DNA of 64,000 nt from Sulfurisphaera ohwakuensis. Lineage in GTDB: Archaea; Thermoproteota; Thermoprotei_A; Sulfolobales; Sulfolobaceae. The position numbers and the translations under genes were made by a program. The notes beneath the pieces were generated by a model. That model saw nothing but the letters and a program-made list of their open reading frames with translations, was not told the DNA's origin and ran no database searches. Location of the stretch: contig NZ_CP045484.1 of the NCBI RefSeq assembly GCF_009729055.1, positions 1,736,001 to 1,800,000 on the forward strand. The letters are read 5' to 3'. Shown piece by piece: positions 56,757 through 64,000 of this stretch. Numbering within the stretch: the first letter of the stretch is position 1; the number at the start of each line of letters is the position of its first letter.

Positions 56757-57698
56757 TTACCTACCACCCCCAAATACAGCCTTAAGCGCAGATTGAATTG
56801 ATTGTATTTGAGGTTGGGCTGGAGTTCCAGTTGGTGTCCCTGGAGCTTCAGTACGAGTAGGTGGACTTGCATGTGTTGGTGGGGTTCCGAACGGAATATA
56901 ATACCCGCCTATTACTATTGTAGACAATTGAGGGAAATATGGGGTACCTAATGCCATATTAACGCTTGAAGGGTCACTTCTCTCTGCCAAAATCCTTGCT
57001 AAGCCTAACCTAATTGCATCATTTATTTCTATTCCTAAATCCCTTAACTGTAATATTCTCCTCAATTCAGGATCTTGAGGTATTAGCTTTGTCACTCTTA
57101 CAGAAATTAAGTCTATCCCTATCTCATTAAGGAAAGTCTTTAGCCCCGCAGTTACTGCTGTAGATATATCAGAAAATTTCTTATAAACATCTACGAGCTT
57201 TACGTTATTCAGAACTTGACTTACTTCTTGATCTATTATTGGATTAATATAACCGGCTAAATCAGCGTCTTTAAAATACTGCGAACTGAATTGTACATTT
57301 GTTACCAGAAGGGAAGGGTTCTGCACTCTAAAATACACTGCTACTTCATACTCCAAGGGGACTAAATCATCAGTCTGGCTTATCCCAGCAACTCTAACTT
57401 CATGCCTCGTCATGGATACGAAATAGACTACTGTATCGTAAGGTAAAGATGAGTACCTAAACTTTGAAAGAAATGCCGAAAGTGGATTTGCTGGAGATTG
57501 AATATTATGAGTTCCTGGAGGAAGGTCTGCGGCAATTTGTCCCTGAATTACAACTATACACCTTTCAGTAGGTTGAACAATAAATAATGATTTTGAGGTT
57601 ATATTCTCTTTTGGAAATCGATAAATTATCGTGTCTTGAGTCATTAAAGAGGTTCCATTTTCTAATTCAGTACTTATAACTTGAGCTCTGAGTGACAT
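56757..57698 (-). CDS. SPFH/band-7 domain protein (virion-core-like)
   Basis: The open frame runs from 57770, but Met25 at 57698 is the better start: a TATA box (TATAAATATAAAAA) at 57722-57735 lies about 25 bases upstream, giving a leaderless transcript. From this start the protein has 313 residues. Residues 20-230 match the SPFH fold, including T-E-R-C-I-V-V-I-Q-G and L-P-P-G-T-H near 45-65. There is no N-terminal membrane helix. The C-terminal tail (about 270-310) is rich in P, T and G and likely flexible. SPFH proteins form cages or rings on membranes. Confidence 0.8.
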   Translation of the reverse strand: MSLRAQVISTELENGTSLMTQDTIIYRFPKENITSKSLFIVQPTERCIVVIQGQIAADLPPGTHNIQSPANPLSAFLSKFRYSSLPYDTVVYFVSMTRHEVRVAGISQTDDLVPLEYEVAVYFRVQNPSLLVTNVQFSSQYFKDADLAGYINPIIDQEVSQVLNNVKLVDVYKKFSDISTAVTAGLKTFLNEIGIDLISVRVTKLIPQDPELRRILQLRDLGIEINDAIRLGLARILAERSDPSSVNMALGTPYFPQLSTIVIGGYYIPFGTPPTHASPPTRTEAPGTPTGTPAQPQIQSIQSALKAVFGGGR

Positions 57699-57843
57699 TT
57701 CAAATCTAATAACTATTAGATGTATAAATATAAAAAGATTTTGTGTATGAGAGAAAAGAGAAGAGCTCATCTACACATTCTATATAGGCACCACATCTAA
57801 TGCATCTAACAAACTTTTGAAACCATAGGAGGTGTTAAAGTAT

Positions 57844-58320
57844 TTATCTCGCCTCATGTGGGAAGAGTAGTTTATTCCTATTTATTATAACTTCCCTCAA
57901 CTTACTTATCATAGAAAGTATAACATCAACATTCTCTGCAGAGGTTGATAGGTTTAATATATCATTAGCAATACTAACCATTTGTAAGTCATTACTCACT
58001 ATCTCATCAAGTTGTTCAGTCTGTATCTTATACCTAGCATAAACATCTGCTCCACCACCTTGTTGAGACCCTATTAGCCCAATTATTGATCTCAACTGAG
58101 ATTGTAAATACTCCATTTTCTTTAAAAGAGGAGAGAAAGGTTCTATAGAGGCTATTTGAGACTCTTGTTGAGCAATATTATTGATTGCATTCTCCAACTT
58201 AGATATCGTAGATTGCCTGATTAGAAAATCATCTTGCCTTACTAAGTCCTTAACTTTATATCCTCTGTAGCCAGGAACGAGTAACTGTAACTTTTCTAAG
58301 GGAGTCAACTCTTTGGGCAT
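57844..58320 (-). CDS. Coiled-coil protein upstream of the SPFH gene
   Basis: The 158-residue all-helical protein has heptad-like stretches at 35-85 and 100-150. It starts E-L-T-P-L-E-K-L-Q-L-L-V-P-G-Y-R-G-Y after two residues. It is in the same direction as the SPFH gene, which has its own promoter, so co-transcription is possible but not required. No family recognised. Confidence 0.6.
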   Translation of the reverse strand: MPKELTPLEKLQLLVPGYRGYKVKDLVRQDDFLIRQSTISKLENAINNIAQQESQIASIEPFSPLLKKMEYLQSQLRSIIGLIGSQQGGGADVYARYKIQTEQLDEIVSNDLQMVSIANDILNLSTSAENVDVILSMISKLREVIINRNKLLFPHEAR

Positions 58321-58388
58321 AATTTAATTTTTAATGTGGAGATTAAAAATATTTTTAGGAGAACTTAGTTAAAAAGTAGATGAGTGAG

Positions 58389-58472
58389 TAGCATTTATTG
58401 GAAAATCGTTGCACAAGATAATTCTTACAAAGAATTTTCTAATACTTATATCTAATTTTAGTAAATAGGATA
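58389..58472 (+). repeat. Truncated copy of the IS-A type MITE
   Basis: 84 bases matching 54736-54819, beginning TAGCATTTATTGGAAAATCG and ending AAATAGGATA. It then breaks off where repeat unit D starts. Confidence 0.7.
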
Positions 58473-58644
58473 CCCTAGACCCCAATTTCATCACCCCGAA
58501 AATAATTCAAGAGAGTTAAAAAATAGATAAAATAATTTAGCTAAATATTCTTGCAAAATAGTAATATTATCTTGCAAGAGCAAGATGGTTAGGAGTAAGC
58601 GGAAGTCTTCCTTGCTCGTTGTCCCCTTGAGGAGCAAGTATAGT
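58473..58644 (+). repeat. Repeat unit D, copy 1
   Basis: 172 bases nearly identical to 61748-61919. Starts CCCTAGACC and ends GAGGAGCAAGTATAGT. The right half can fold in alternative ways because GAGCAAG, CTTGCTC and GAGCAAG occur in series. It directly abuts the end of an IS-A copy at 58645, and copy 2 is preceded by TAGCATTTTA, the IS-A tip, so it may be an IS-A-linked MITE. Confidence 0.65.
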
Positions 58645-59741
58645 TAGCATTTTACGTCTTTTTCCTTCTCTTAAAAAGTTTCTTAATCCCGCCCAAAGAT
58701 TGATAAATACTTTTTATCACCCTTGCTATCCTCTTGGCACCCAAATACAAACCAAGGGAATACTTAAACAAGAGTACCAAGAGTAAGGAGAGGGCCTTAA
58801 GGGTTATAAACCCCTTATTCCTAACCCAAGTGAGGAAAGAACCTTTCTCCAATCCCAAGGCTTTAAGCTCCCTAATCAAAACCTCAATATCCCAACGATT
58901 CTCCCACGCAGTTATGATATCCTCAGCAGTATCATTAACGTTGGTAGAGAAGACCTCCTTCCAAAACCCTTATAATCATCTATTACAAGTAATTTTATGG
59001 GAATACCTAAATACTCAACTAGGTATTCCCCCTCGGGGAACTCGCCAACTGGCACAAGCCTACCACCCTCGGCGACTCGCGAGTTGGACTTAAGTTCCCC
59101 GACGGTATTAGATAAAAGAGTCCTAGAATTAACATACCAAGAGTCAAACGATTTCAATACAATGTTAAATTCTTTCTCTAGAAGTGATAGTAACTCCAAG
59201 TTGGATTTTCGTTTTAAACTCTGCTTCTTCTTGAGTATTTTTGCAACTTTTTGTGGTATGTAGGGTATTGTTACTATGTAGGTTTCGTTTGTTTTTAAGT
59301 CTTTTATTGCTATTATGAGTAGTTGTATTGTTGGTTCGTATCTTTTGTGTTCTCTGCAGTAGAAGACTTGTGCTCCGTTTCTTGATACTGGTAGTGCGTG
59401 TTGTTTGTGATCATGTGTGTCGTCTATTATTAGTTGTACTGGGTGGTCTTGTACTATCTCTTTTACTATTTTGATCAGTTTGCTAGTTTGTTAAGGTACT
59501 GTGTCGTAGTCCATGCGCGTTGCTATTTCTGTTGCTGTTCCACCCATTACTCCTCCAAGTACTAGTTTTGCTAGTGTGTCTTTTCTCAAGCTAGGTTGTG
59601 AATATTTGTTGTAATGCTTCTTGAAGTGCTTTGTAATACGCTTGGATTAGTGAGTTTGTATTCATCCGATATTTTTGTTAGTTAATTTTTAAAAAGTTTT
59701 CAAGGTCTCCTTAAACTGCAAGGATTTTCCGACAAATGCTA
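58645..59741 (-). mobile_element. Insertion sequence IS-A, decayed copy
   Basis: The ends TAGCATTTTACGTC (58645) and GGATTTTCCGACAAATGCTA (ending 59741) match the ends of the intact copy in reverse orientation. It is about 50 bases shorter than the intact copy. Confidence 0.78.
58652..59665 (-). pseudogene. IS-A transposase, decayed copy
   Basis: Same protein as at 17952-19019, read from about 59665 down to 58652. Frames are broken near 59580, 59490, 59200 and 58900-58915. Conserved pieces include the start M-N-T-N-S-L, D-D-T-H-D-H-K-Q-H, K-S-F-D-S-W-Y-V-N-S and the C-terminal K-K-L-F-K-R-R-K-K-T. Not functional. Confidence 0.8.
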
Positions 59742-59893
59742 TTTAGAAACAAACCAACAAATATTTACTATCTTAACAAACCTTAGAAGAGCTACATTGA
59801 CTACTTGTATAAAATAAGATCTAGCATATAAATTTAATTATGATATCATACAGAGTATCTAATATACTTCTAATTGTTTATCGTCAACTTGAT

Positions 59894-60250
59894 CTAATCT
59901 ATTTCTATGACCTTAGAGTATTTTAAATATTCTTTAAACCCCTCTTTGTCAGTAACGTGCAATTCTACCGGGACATCAAAAGGAAGACCATAAACGTCTA
60001 AAGCTCTCTTAAATACTTCTAACTTAAACTTAAACCTCTCCTTGACTTCAGAAACAATCAGAATATCAATATCACTTAAAACCGTAATTCTGTCCTCTGC
60101 AACTCCTCCAAATACATAAACTTTAGAATTAGGGTCAATGTCCTTTGAAGCCTTAGCAATAATCTCAGCATATTCTCTCCACTTCCTTAGATGCTCAAAT
60201 TTTCTTTTAACCCAGCTTGACACTTTTAACAACCTCTTCCAAGAGATCAA
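59894..60250 (-). CDS. MNT-type nucleotidyltransferase antitoxin
   Basis: 118 residues. The signature is V-Y-V-F-G-G-V-A-E-D-R-I-T-V-L-S-D-I-D-I-L near residues 43-63, with the second acidic pair in the S-D-I-D part. The first glycine pair is G-G rather than the usual G-S. It overlaps the HEPN gene by 44 bases. In this class the antitoxin adds nucleotides (AMP in characterised cases) to a tyrosine of the HEPN RNase toxin and neutralises it. Confidence 0.82.
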   Translation of the reverse strand: MISWKRLLKVSSWVKRKFEHLRKWREYAEIIAKASKDIDPNSKVYVFGGVAEDRITVLSDIDILIVSEVKERFKFKLEVFKRALDVYGLPFDVPVELHVTDKEGFKEYLKYSKVIEID

Positions 60251-60623
60251 TTAAATCAATGGCTACTTTAATAGCGTCACCTACAAACCTATCTTCAAAA
60301 TCCTCCTCACCATATCTGCTATCAATATAACTTTCCTCTAGGAAAAATAAAACATCACGATTTCTAACCACAAAATCTCTAAGTTTCTTAGCCTCTTCCA
60401 AAAATCCGTTCTTTTCAAGTTCTAATGCTAACTGACCTATTAAACCTCTTATCTCATGTCCTCTCAGTCTATCCCCAATTAACTCGTAATAAACAGCCTT
60501 AATATAAAGCTGTGCAGCTTGTTCTGCAAGAAATACTTTCCAGTTAGAGTAATTAGTGCTTTTCGCTATATTAAGTGCACTCATTGCCCTTTCCTTAAGC
60601 TTTTTTACGTAATTTCCGCTCAT
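60207..60623 (-). CDS. HEPN-domain toxin
   Basis: The 138-residue all-helical protein is the first gene of an overlapping HEPN/MNT pair. Helix 2 carries A-E-Q-A-A-Q-L-Y-I-K-A near 33-43 and the L-R-G-H-E-I-R-G-L block near 53-61 contains the histidine of the HEPN loop. S-R-Y-G near 102-105 is where the modified tyrosine of such toxins tends to lie. An exact R-x4-6-H spacing is not present, so RNase activity is likely but not assured. Confidence 0.8.
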   Translation of the reverse strand: MSGNYVKKLKERAMSALNIAKSTNYSNWKVFLAEQAAQLYIKAVYYELIGDRLRGHEIRGLIGQLALELEKNGFLEEAKKLRDFVVRNRDVLFFLEESYIDSRYGEEDFEDRFVGDAIKVAIDLIDLLEEVVKSVKLG

Positions 60624-60813
60624 AAATTATAGTAAACTGAAGGGCTATTAAACTTACATTCGTTTCACCAATTTGCATAATACGTAATATAAAATTTTGT
60701 GGAAACAATAAAAATATCTCATTTTCATAAAATAGGAAGTAACAAAGCGAATACCCAACACTTATTTGAGGAGATAAACGAAGCTTTTATGCTCATTCCC
60801 TAATATCATATAG
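60624..60813. promoter_or_regulatory. Divergent promoter region between two HEPN/MNT operons
   Basis: 190 bases between HEPN genes that point away from each other. A TATA-like ATATAAAATTTT at 60688-60699 and AACGAAGCTTTTATGC upstream of 60814 are candidate promoter elements. No clear palindrome. Confidence 0.35.
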
Positions 60814-61227
60814 ATGGGTTCATACGAAAAAGCATCTTTGCTTTGTAGGAGGGCATTAAGTTACTTAAAAGTTGCTAAAGATGCTTTCCATGAAGGGCTT
60901 TATGATGTTTCGGCAACTAACTGTCAAATTTCAGCTGAACTATTAATAAAATCCACTTATCTATTTCTCGGTTTTGTATATCCAGAAACCCATAACATTA
61001 GGAAGCTTTTAAGTGAATTGGCTAACTTAACTAAACTAGAAGAGATAGGTAGATTAGTTAAGGAAAAGAGAAAGGAACTCAACTTAGTAGAACTTAGTAG
61101 ATTTGAAGGCCAATATTCACCAGTTGATGTTGATTCTGAGTTAGCCTCGGATTGTTTAGATACAGTAGAAAACATAATTTTACCTCTAATGAAGAAAATA
61201 TGGGGGGAGAAGTTGTGTGGGGACTAG
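60814..61227 (+). CDS. HEPN-domain toxin, second pair
   Basis: The 137-residue helical protein has A-T-N-C-Q-I-S-A-E-L-L-I-K-S near 33-46 and P-E-T-H-N-I-R-K-L-L near 58-67, the histidine-containing HEPN block, then S-R-F-E-G-Q-Y near 93-99 as the usual end-of-domain motif. It overlaps the nucleotidyltransferase gene that follows. Sequence similarity to the first pair's HEPN is low, so this is an independent acquisition rather than a recent duplication. Confidence 0.8.
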   Translation: MGSYEKASLLCRRALSYLKVAKDAFHEGLYDVSATNCQISAELLIKSTYLFLGFVYPETHNIRKLLSELANLTKLEEIGRLVKEKRKELNLVELSRFEGQYSPVDVDSELASDCLDTVENIILPLMKKIWGEKLCGD

Positions 61228-61538
61228 ATTACATAAAATACCTAGAAAGTAACTGGAGGAAAATTGCTGAAGGAGTAAAGTTAGCTGCTGAAAAACTGGG
61301 AAGAGTTGATAAAGTAATAGTATTTGGATCGGTAATTAAGGGCAAAATCACGGGTAGTAGCGATTTGGATATAGCAGTATTTTATGACGAGGAGCTAACA
61401 GATAAGGAAAAGATAAGGAGAGCTTTGGAAATACTTAATGGAGTAGACGAGGAAATAGCTGTAATAAATATTCAAGTACTTATGAAGAAGGAAGAGGATT
61501 TCTTTTTAAAGTTGGTCAAAGAGTATGTAGAAGTATGA
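61200..61538 (+). CDS. MNT-type nucleotidyltransferase antitoxin, second pair
   Basis: 112 residues from ATG 61200, which overlaps the HEPN gene by 28 bases; an ATG at 61152 in the same frame would add 16 residues with no family similarity. The signature is V-I-V-F-G-S-V-I-K-G-K-I-T-G-S-S-D-L-D-I near 36-55, intact with both acids. It is expected to neutralise the HEPN partner. Confidence 0.82.
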   Translation: MGGEVVWGLDYIKYLESNWRKIAEGVKLAAEKLGRVDKVIVFGSVIKGKITGSSDLDIAVFYDEELTDKEKIRRALEILNGVDEEIAVINIQVLMKKEEDFFLKLVKEYVEV

Positions 61539-61747
61539 TACAGCCATTCTTACGACATTACAAAAATTGGGATAAAGTGTATAAATATTAATGACACTTT
61601 TTCTCAGCTCTATTAGGGAGTTTAAGGAGACTGTGATAAACAGTCATTTTTTCTTAATGGGCTAACCGTTATGGATGAGAGTTTCTTTTTTCGAGATGCT
61701 TCATAGTTCAGTCTCATCAGAGAAAGCTAATCTCAAATAGCATTTTA

Positions 61748-61919
61748 CCCTAGACCTCAATTTCATCACCCCGAAAATAATTCAAGAGAGTTAAAAAATA
61801 GATAAAATAATTTAGCTAAATATTCTTGGAAAATAGTAATATTATCTTGTAAGAGCAAGATGGTTAGGAGTAAGCGGAAGTCTTCCTTGCTCGTTGTCCC
61901 CTTGAGGAGCAAGTATAGT
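61748..61919 (+). repeat. Repeat unit D, copy 2
   Basis: 172 bases nearly identical to 58473-58644. Immediately after it CCCTAGACCCC occurs again (61925), starting a diverged third unit that fades out by about 61990. It is preceded by TAGCATTTTA (61738-61747), the tip of IS-A. The stretch 61539-61737 otherwise holds nothing clear; GACTGTGATAAACAGTC at 61629 is a weak IS1-end lookalike. Confidence 0.65.
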
Positions 61920-62006
61920 GTATTCCCTAGACCCCAAATTCATTTTACAAAAATAATTACAAGGAATAATTATCTATTATCTTGAAAATTTTGTAATAAA
62001 AGTTAA

Positions 62007-62066
62007 GGTGGACGGAGTGGTATTACCTTAGGGGAACCAACTTGATAATACCAGACTCCATCCACC
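62007..62066. repeat. 60-base imperfect hairpin at an IS fragment end
   Basis: GGTGGACGGAGTGGTATTA can pair with TAATACCAGACTCCATCCACC (two interruptions) around a 20-base loop. It overlaps the start of the transposase fragment at 62042. A hairpin with a similar inner stem lies at 44318-44376. Confidence 0.45.
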
Positions 62067-62233
62067 CAAAAACACTTACACAAATCAAGGAAAAATTATT
62101 TTCCATCATAAACTTCAAGGGAAGAAAGGCAGAAGAAGTCAAGAAAACACTTGTAACAGCAGCACTAACAAAAGATTCAGCAGAAAACAAGGCAAAAGAA
62201 TTTGGCATCTCACCACAAACAGTAAGAAACTAC
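62042..62233 (+). pseudogene. N-terminal transposase fragment
   Basis: Codons for L-F-S-I-I-N-F-K-G-R-K-A-E-E-V and A-K-E-F-G-I-S-P-Q-T-V-R-N-Y-V encode a helix-turn-helix start like those of several Sulfolobales transposases. The frame is cut at 62234 where IS-C begins. The remainder is not found after IS-C. An element was therefore broken by another. Confidence 0.55.
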
Positions 62234-63578
62234 GTCAGTATGGGAACCTTTTTTTTCGCGTAAAAAACGAGATGAATAAAATTCAGAAAAAATCTAATTT
62301 ATGCTAACTTTTGTAGAAAAGTTTGTATAAGCGAGGGCGGACCTAACTATATGGCTAGGACAAAAGGGGTCAAGCAAATCAATAGAGACTTTATTAGGTC
62401 CGCCCTCAAATTAATTTACACAATACTAGCTCAAATATTTTTCCCTTATGAACTTAAACAACTACTGAGAACCCTACTCAAGGCTAGAGGAACCTACTTG
62501 AGCAGACTAGGAAACGAGGGAAGAAGAACCTTGAGGATCTTGAACCACATCAATGTTGAAGACATAAGAAAAGCAATCAAAGAATCGGGAAAGAAAACAT
62601 TAAGAGAAACAAGAGATAAAAGAGTAGCAATAGACTTTCATACAATACCACAAGGATAAAACACTATTAAGCAGGCCAACCAAAGGGACCAGTTGGGGAC
62701 TAGCCCAAGCAACAATCTTCCTACTAGGAAGAAAAAAAGCCTTCTTAGACGTTCTACCAATAACAATAAAAAGAATAGCCGAAGACTTCAAGAAGGTAAT
62801 CCAAGTTCTTAAGGAAGAGTTAGACAACGAGAGACTTAAGCTCGTCATGGTCTTTGCAGATAGGGAGTTTGCAGTAAACGATGCGATCAAGTATCTCTTG
62901 GTGTGGACTTTGTCATAGCTGCTAAGGCTCAGATGTATAGGAAGTATGAGAAGAGGCTTAAGCAAGTTGATTATGCTGGGGTGAGGTATGTTGGTTTCTT
63001 GTGTGTAAGGCATGATTCTGGTGCTTATCTAGTTATACTAAAGAGGGAGGATGGTAAGGTTATAGGGTTTTTAGTTAGGTGAGGTTGATGTTAGGACTGC
63101 TGTTGTTTTGGCTGAGATGTATAGGGAGAGGTGGGGTGTTGAGAATGCTTTTCGTTCTCTTGAGGAGTTTAGGGTTAGGACTAGGACTTGTGATGTTGGG
63201 AAGGAGTTGATTCTCGTTCTTCTATCCTATTTTCTCTTGAATGTTTGGTTTTTGGTTCGTTCTTGGAGGAGGGTGAGGTTGTGGGAGTTTTGTGAGTCTC
63301 TCTTGGAGGGGCTTGAGGTATCGTGTAACTCAAGGGGTAAAAGGGTTAGGGCAAGGGTGTTATCACGGAAGGCGTTTTCCCTCAAGTCCAGCTGATTCTA
63401 TGCTTCCTCTTCTGTCAACGTTAAATAAATTGTATATCTCTCGTATATTCAAGAAAAGTATTATTTATTAGTTGCAATAGGTCGAAATATATGATATTTT
63501 ATCGTAAATTAATTGAATTCAATTCAATTTATTCTAAGTTTTAATTTATCTTGCAATAAACGAGATTCCCATACTGAC
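62234..63578 (+). mobile_element. Insertion sequence IS-C, decayed
   Basis: The ends GTCAGTATGGGAACC (62234) and GGGATTCCCATACTGAC-like CGAGATTCCCATACTGAC (ending 63578) are inverted repeats. The length is 1345 bases. It carries one broken transposase gene. A 3' fragment of another copy is at 43844-44266. Confidence 0.75.
62351..63395 (+). pseudogene. IS-C transposase (DDE type), frameshifted
   Basis: Starts ATG 62351. Conserved blocks are V-A-I-D-F-H-T-I-P near 62625, M-V-F-A-D-R-E-F near 62850 and W-G-V-E-N-A-F-R-S-L-E-E-F near 63133, supplying the likely D, D and E. Shifts or stops lie near 62657, 62903 and 63080. The first half is A/C-rich (39 of 60 at 62641-62700) and the second half G/T-rich (44 of 60 at 63121-63180), with the change near 62870. 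Family uncertain, IS4/IS5-like. Confidence 0.7.
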
Positions 63579-63648
63579 TTTCAGCTCAGTTGTCGGAATT
63601 TATCTATCTTGGTAAGTATCAAAGCTCACGGCAATAGTTAGAAGGTAC

Positions 63649-64000
63649 TTAACTTTTTTGTTTTCTTTTCATTTTCTCGTCATAAGTAAGTATTTTAAGC
63701 CCCAGTCTTTTAGCTAGAGAAATTATCATATAATCGTTAAAATCATCATAAGATTTAGGCGAATTTTTTATTGTGAAATATACGTCCTCCAAAGTATTTT
63801 CGACTACTTCTATCTTCGGATCAGATAAAACATTTTCTAAAACATCATCTAAATTAAATCTATTTTTTATTAAGAAGTATGCAAGTTCAGAAACAGCAAT
63901 TATAGGCAAATAAGCTTTGTGTATTTTTCCCCAATCATCTATTGCTAATTTATGAAAAATATGATCCTCAAAAATTACAGCAATCACAAAATTGGTATCA
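63649..64000 (-). CDS. vapC: PIN-domain (VapC-type) toxin, 5' end beyond the window
   Basis: The frame is open to the right edge. Up to the edge it reads D-T-N-F-V-I-A-V-I-F-E-D-H, the first PIN motif with its catalytic Asp. The second acid is in A-V-S-E-L-A-Y-F and the third region is K-S-Y-D-D-F-N-D-Y-M-I-I-S-L-A near the end, with further acids. The C-terminus is intact, so the gene looks functional except for the few N-terminal residues I cannot see. An antitoxin gene should lie just outside the window. Confidence 0.78.
   Translation of the reverse strand, partial: DTNFVIAVIFEDHIFHKLAIDDWGKIHKAYLPIIAVSELAYFLIKNRFNLDDVLENVLSDPKIEVVENTLEDVYFTIKNSPKSYDDFNDYMIISLAKRLGLKILTYDEKMKRKQKS

Noticed and set aside
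61629-61645. GACTGTGATAAACAGTC as another IS1-type end
   Set aside because: The flanking ATGAAATTCG and the downstream element sequence are missing, so the match is limited to a short hairpin.
62600-63013. 137-residue minus-strand frame within IS-C
   Set aside because: It is antisense to the broken transposase whose conserved D and E blocks are read on the plus strand.

Overview
The window looks like chromosomal DNA of a thermoacidophilic archaeon of the order Sulfolobales. The grounds are a low G+C content, TATA-led genes with little or no 5' leader, many TTG/GTG starts, ISC-like insertion sequences, PaREP1 proteins, VapBC and HEPN/MNT toxin-antitoxin genes, a tricorn-factor-like M1 aminopeptidase, acylaminoacyl peptidases, an extracellular PQQ-type propeller and a DUF929-like protein. 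Acidianus or Sulfurisphaera would fit, but I cannot fix the genus from sequence alone. I see no rRNA, tRNA or CRISPR array.

Layout. 1-1.8 kb: decayed small genes and MITE debris. 1.8-4.2 kb: a three-gene ABC exporter-like operon. 4.5-13.4 kb: a GH114-like secreted protein, a divergent pair (DUF929-like protein and PQQ-like propeller, candidate tetrathionate hydrolase), an S9 peptidase and small membrane proteins, with long AT-rich spacers. 13.6-16.2 kb: a cytochrome bd-type oxidase operon. 16.7-24.1 kb: a dead archaeal ATPase, a fresh IS copy with target duplication, an AEP primase-like gene, a frameshifted PaREP1 gene, a small regulator pair and an AAA_14/DUF4143 ATPase. 24.3-27.6 kb: a tnpB element with a nonsense mutation and an IS110 element next to a broken S9 peptidase. 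27.7-38.7 kb: M1 aminopeptidase, second archaeal ATPase, PaREP1, YVTN propeller, a broken adhesin-like gene, an orphan Cas6 and a hendecad coiled-coil nuclease. 38.8-46.6 kb: IS1-type element truncating an MNT gene, another PaREP1, an amino-acid permease, an intact tnpB element and a second coiled-coil nuclease-like gene. 47.1-54.5 kb: an unusual accessory island (wHTH plus ATPase-nuclease operon, decayed vapBC, two unknown helical proteins, a tandem P-loop ATPase). 54.6-64 kb: MITEs, three more decayed ISs, an SPFH operon and two divergent HEPN/MNT pairs, ending in a PIN toxin that runs off the window.

How the parts relate. The housekeeping and respiratory genes (bd oxidase, peptidases, permease, PQQ protein) are separated by long accessory stretches made of transposons, their MITE derivatives and toxin-antitoxin or ATPase modules, many of them inactivated. 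The strongest unexplained patterns are: (1) perfect or near-perfect palindromes that overlap the start codons of several AAA-type ATPase genes, three sharing a GGTACC core; (2) a compositional switch inside four transposases, A/C-rich in the 5' half and G/T-rich in the 3' half, changing close to the element midpoint; (3) a wHTH plus ATPase-nuclease operon and a tandem P-loop ATPase with a helical partner that match no defence system I know; (4) MITE families whose ends match autonomous ISs in the same window.
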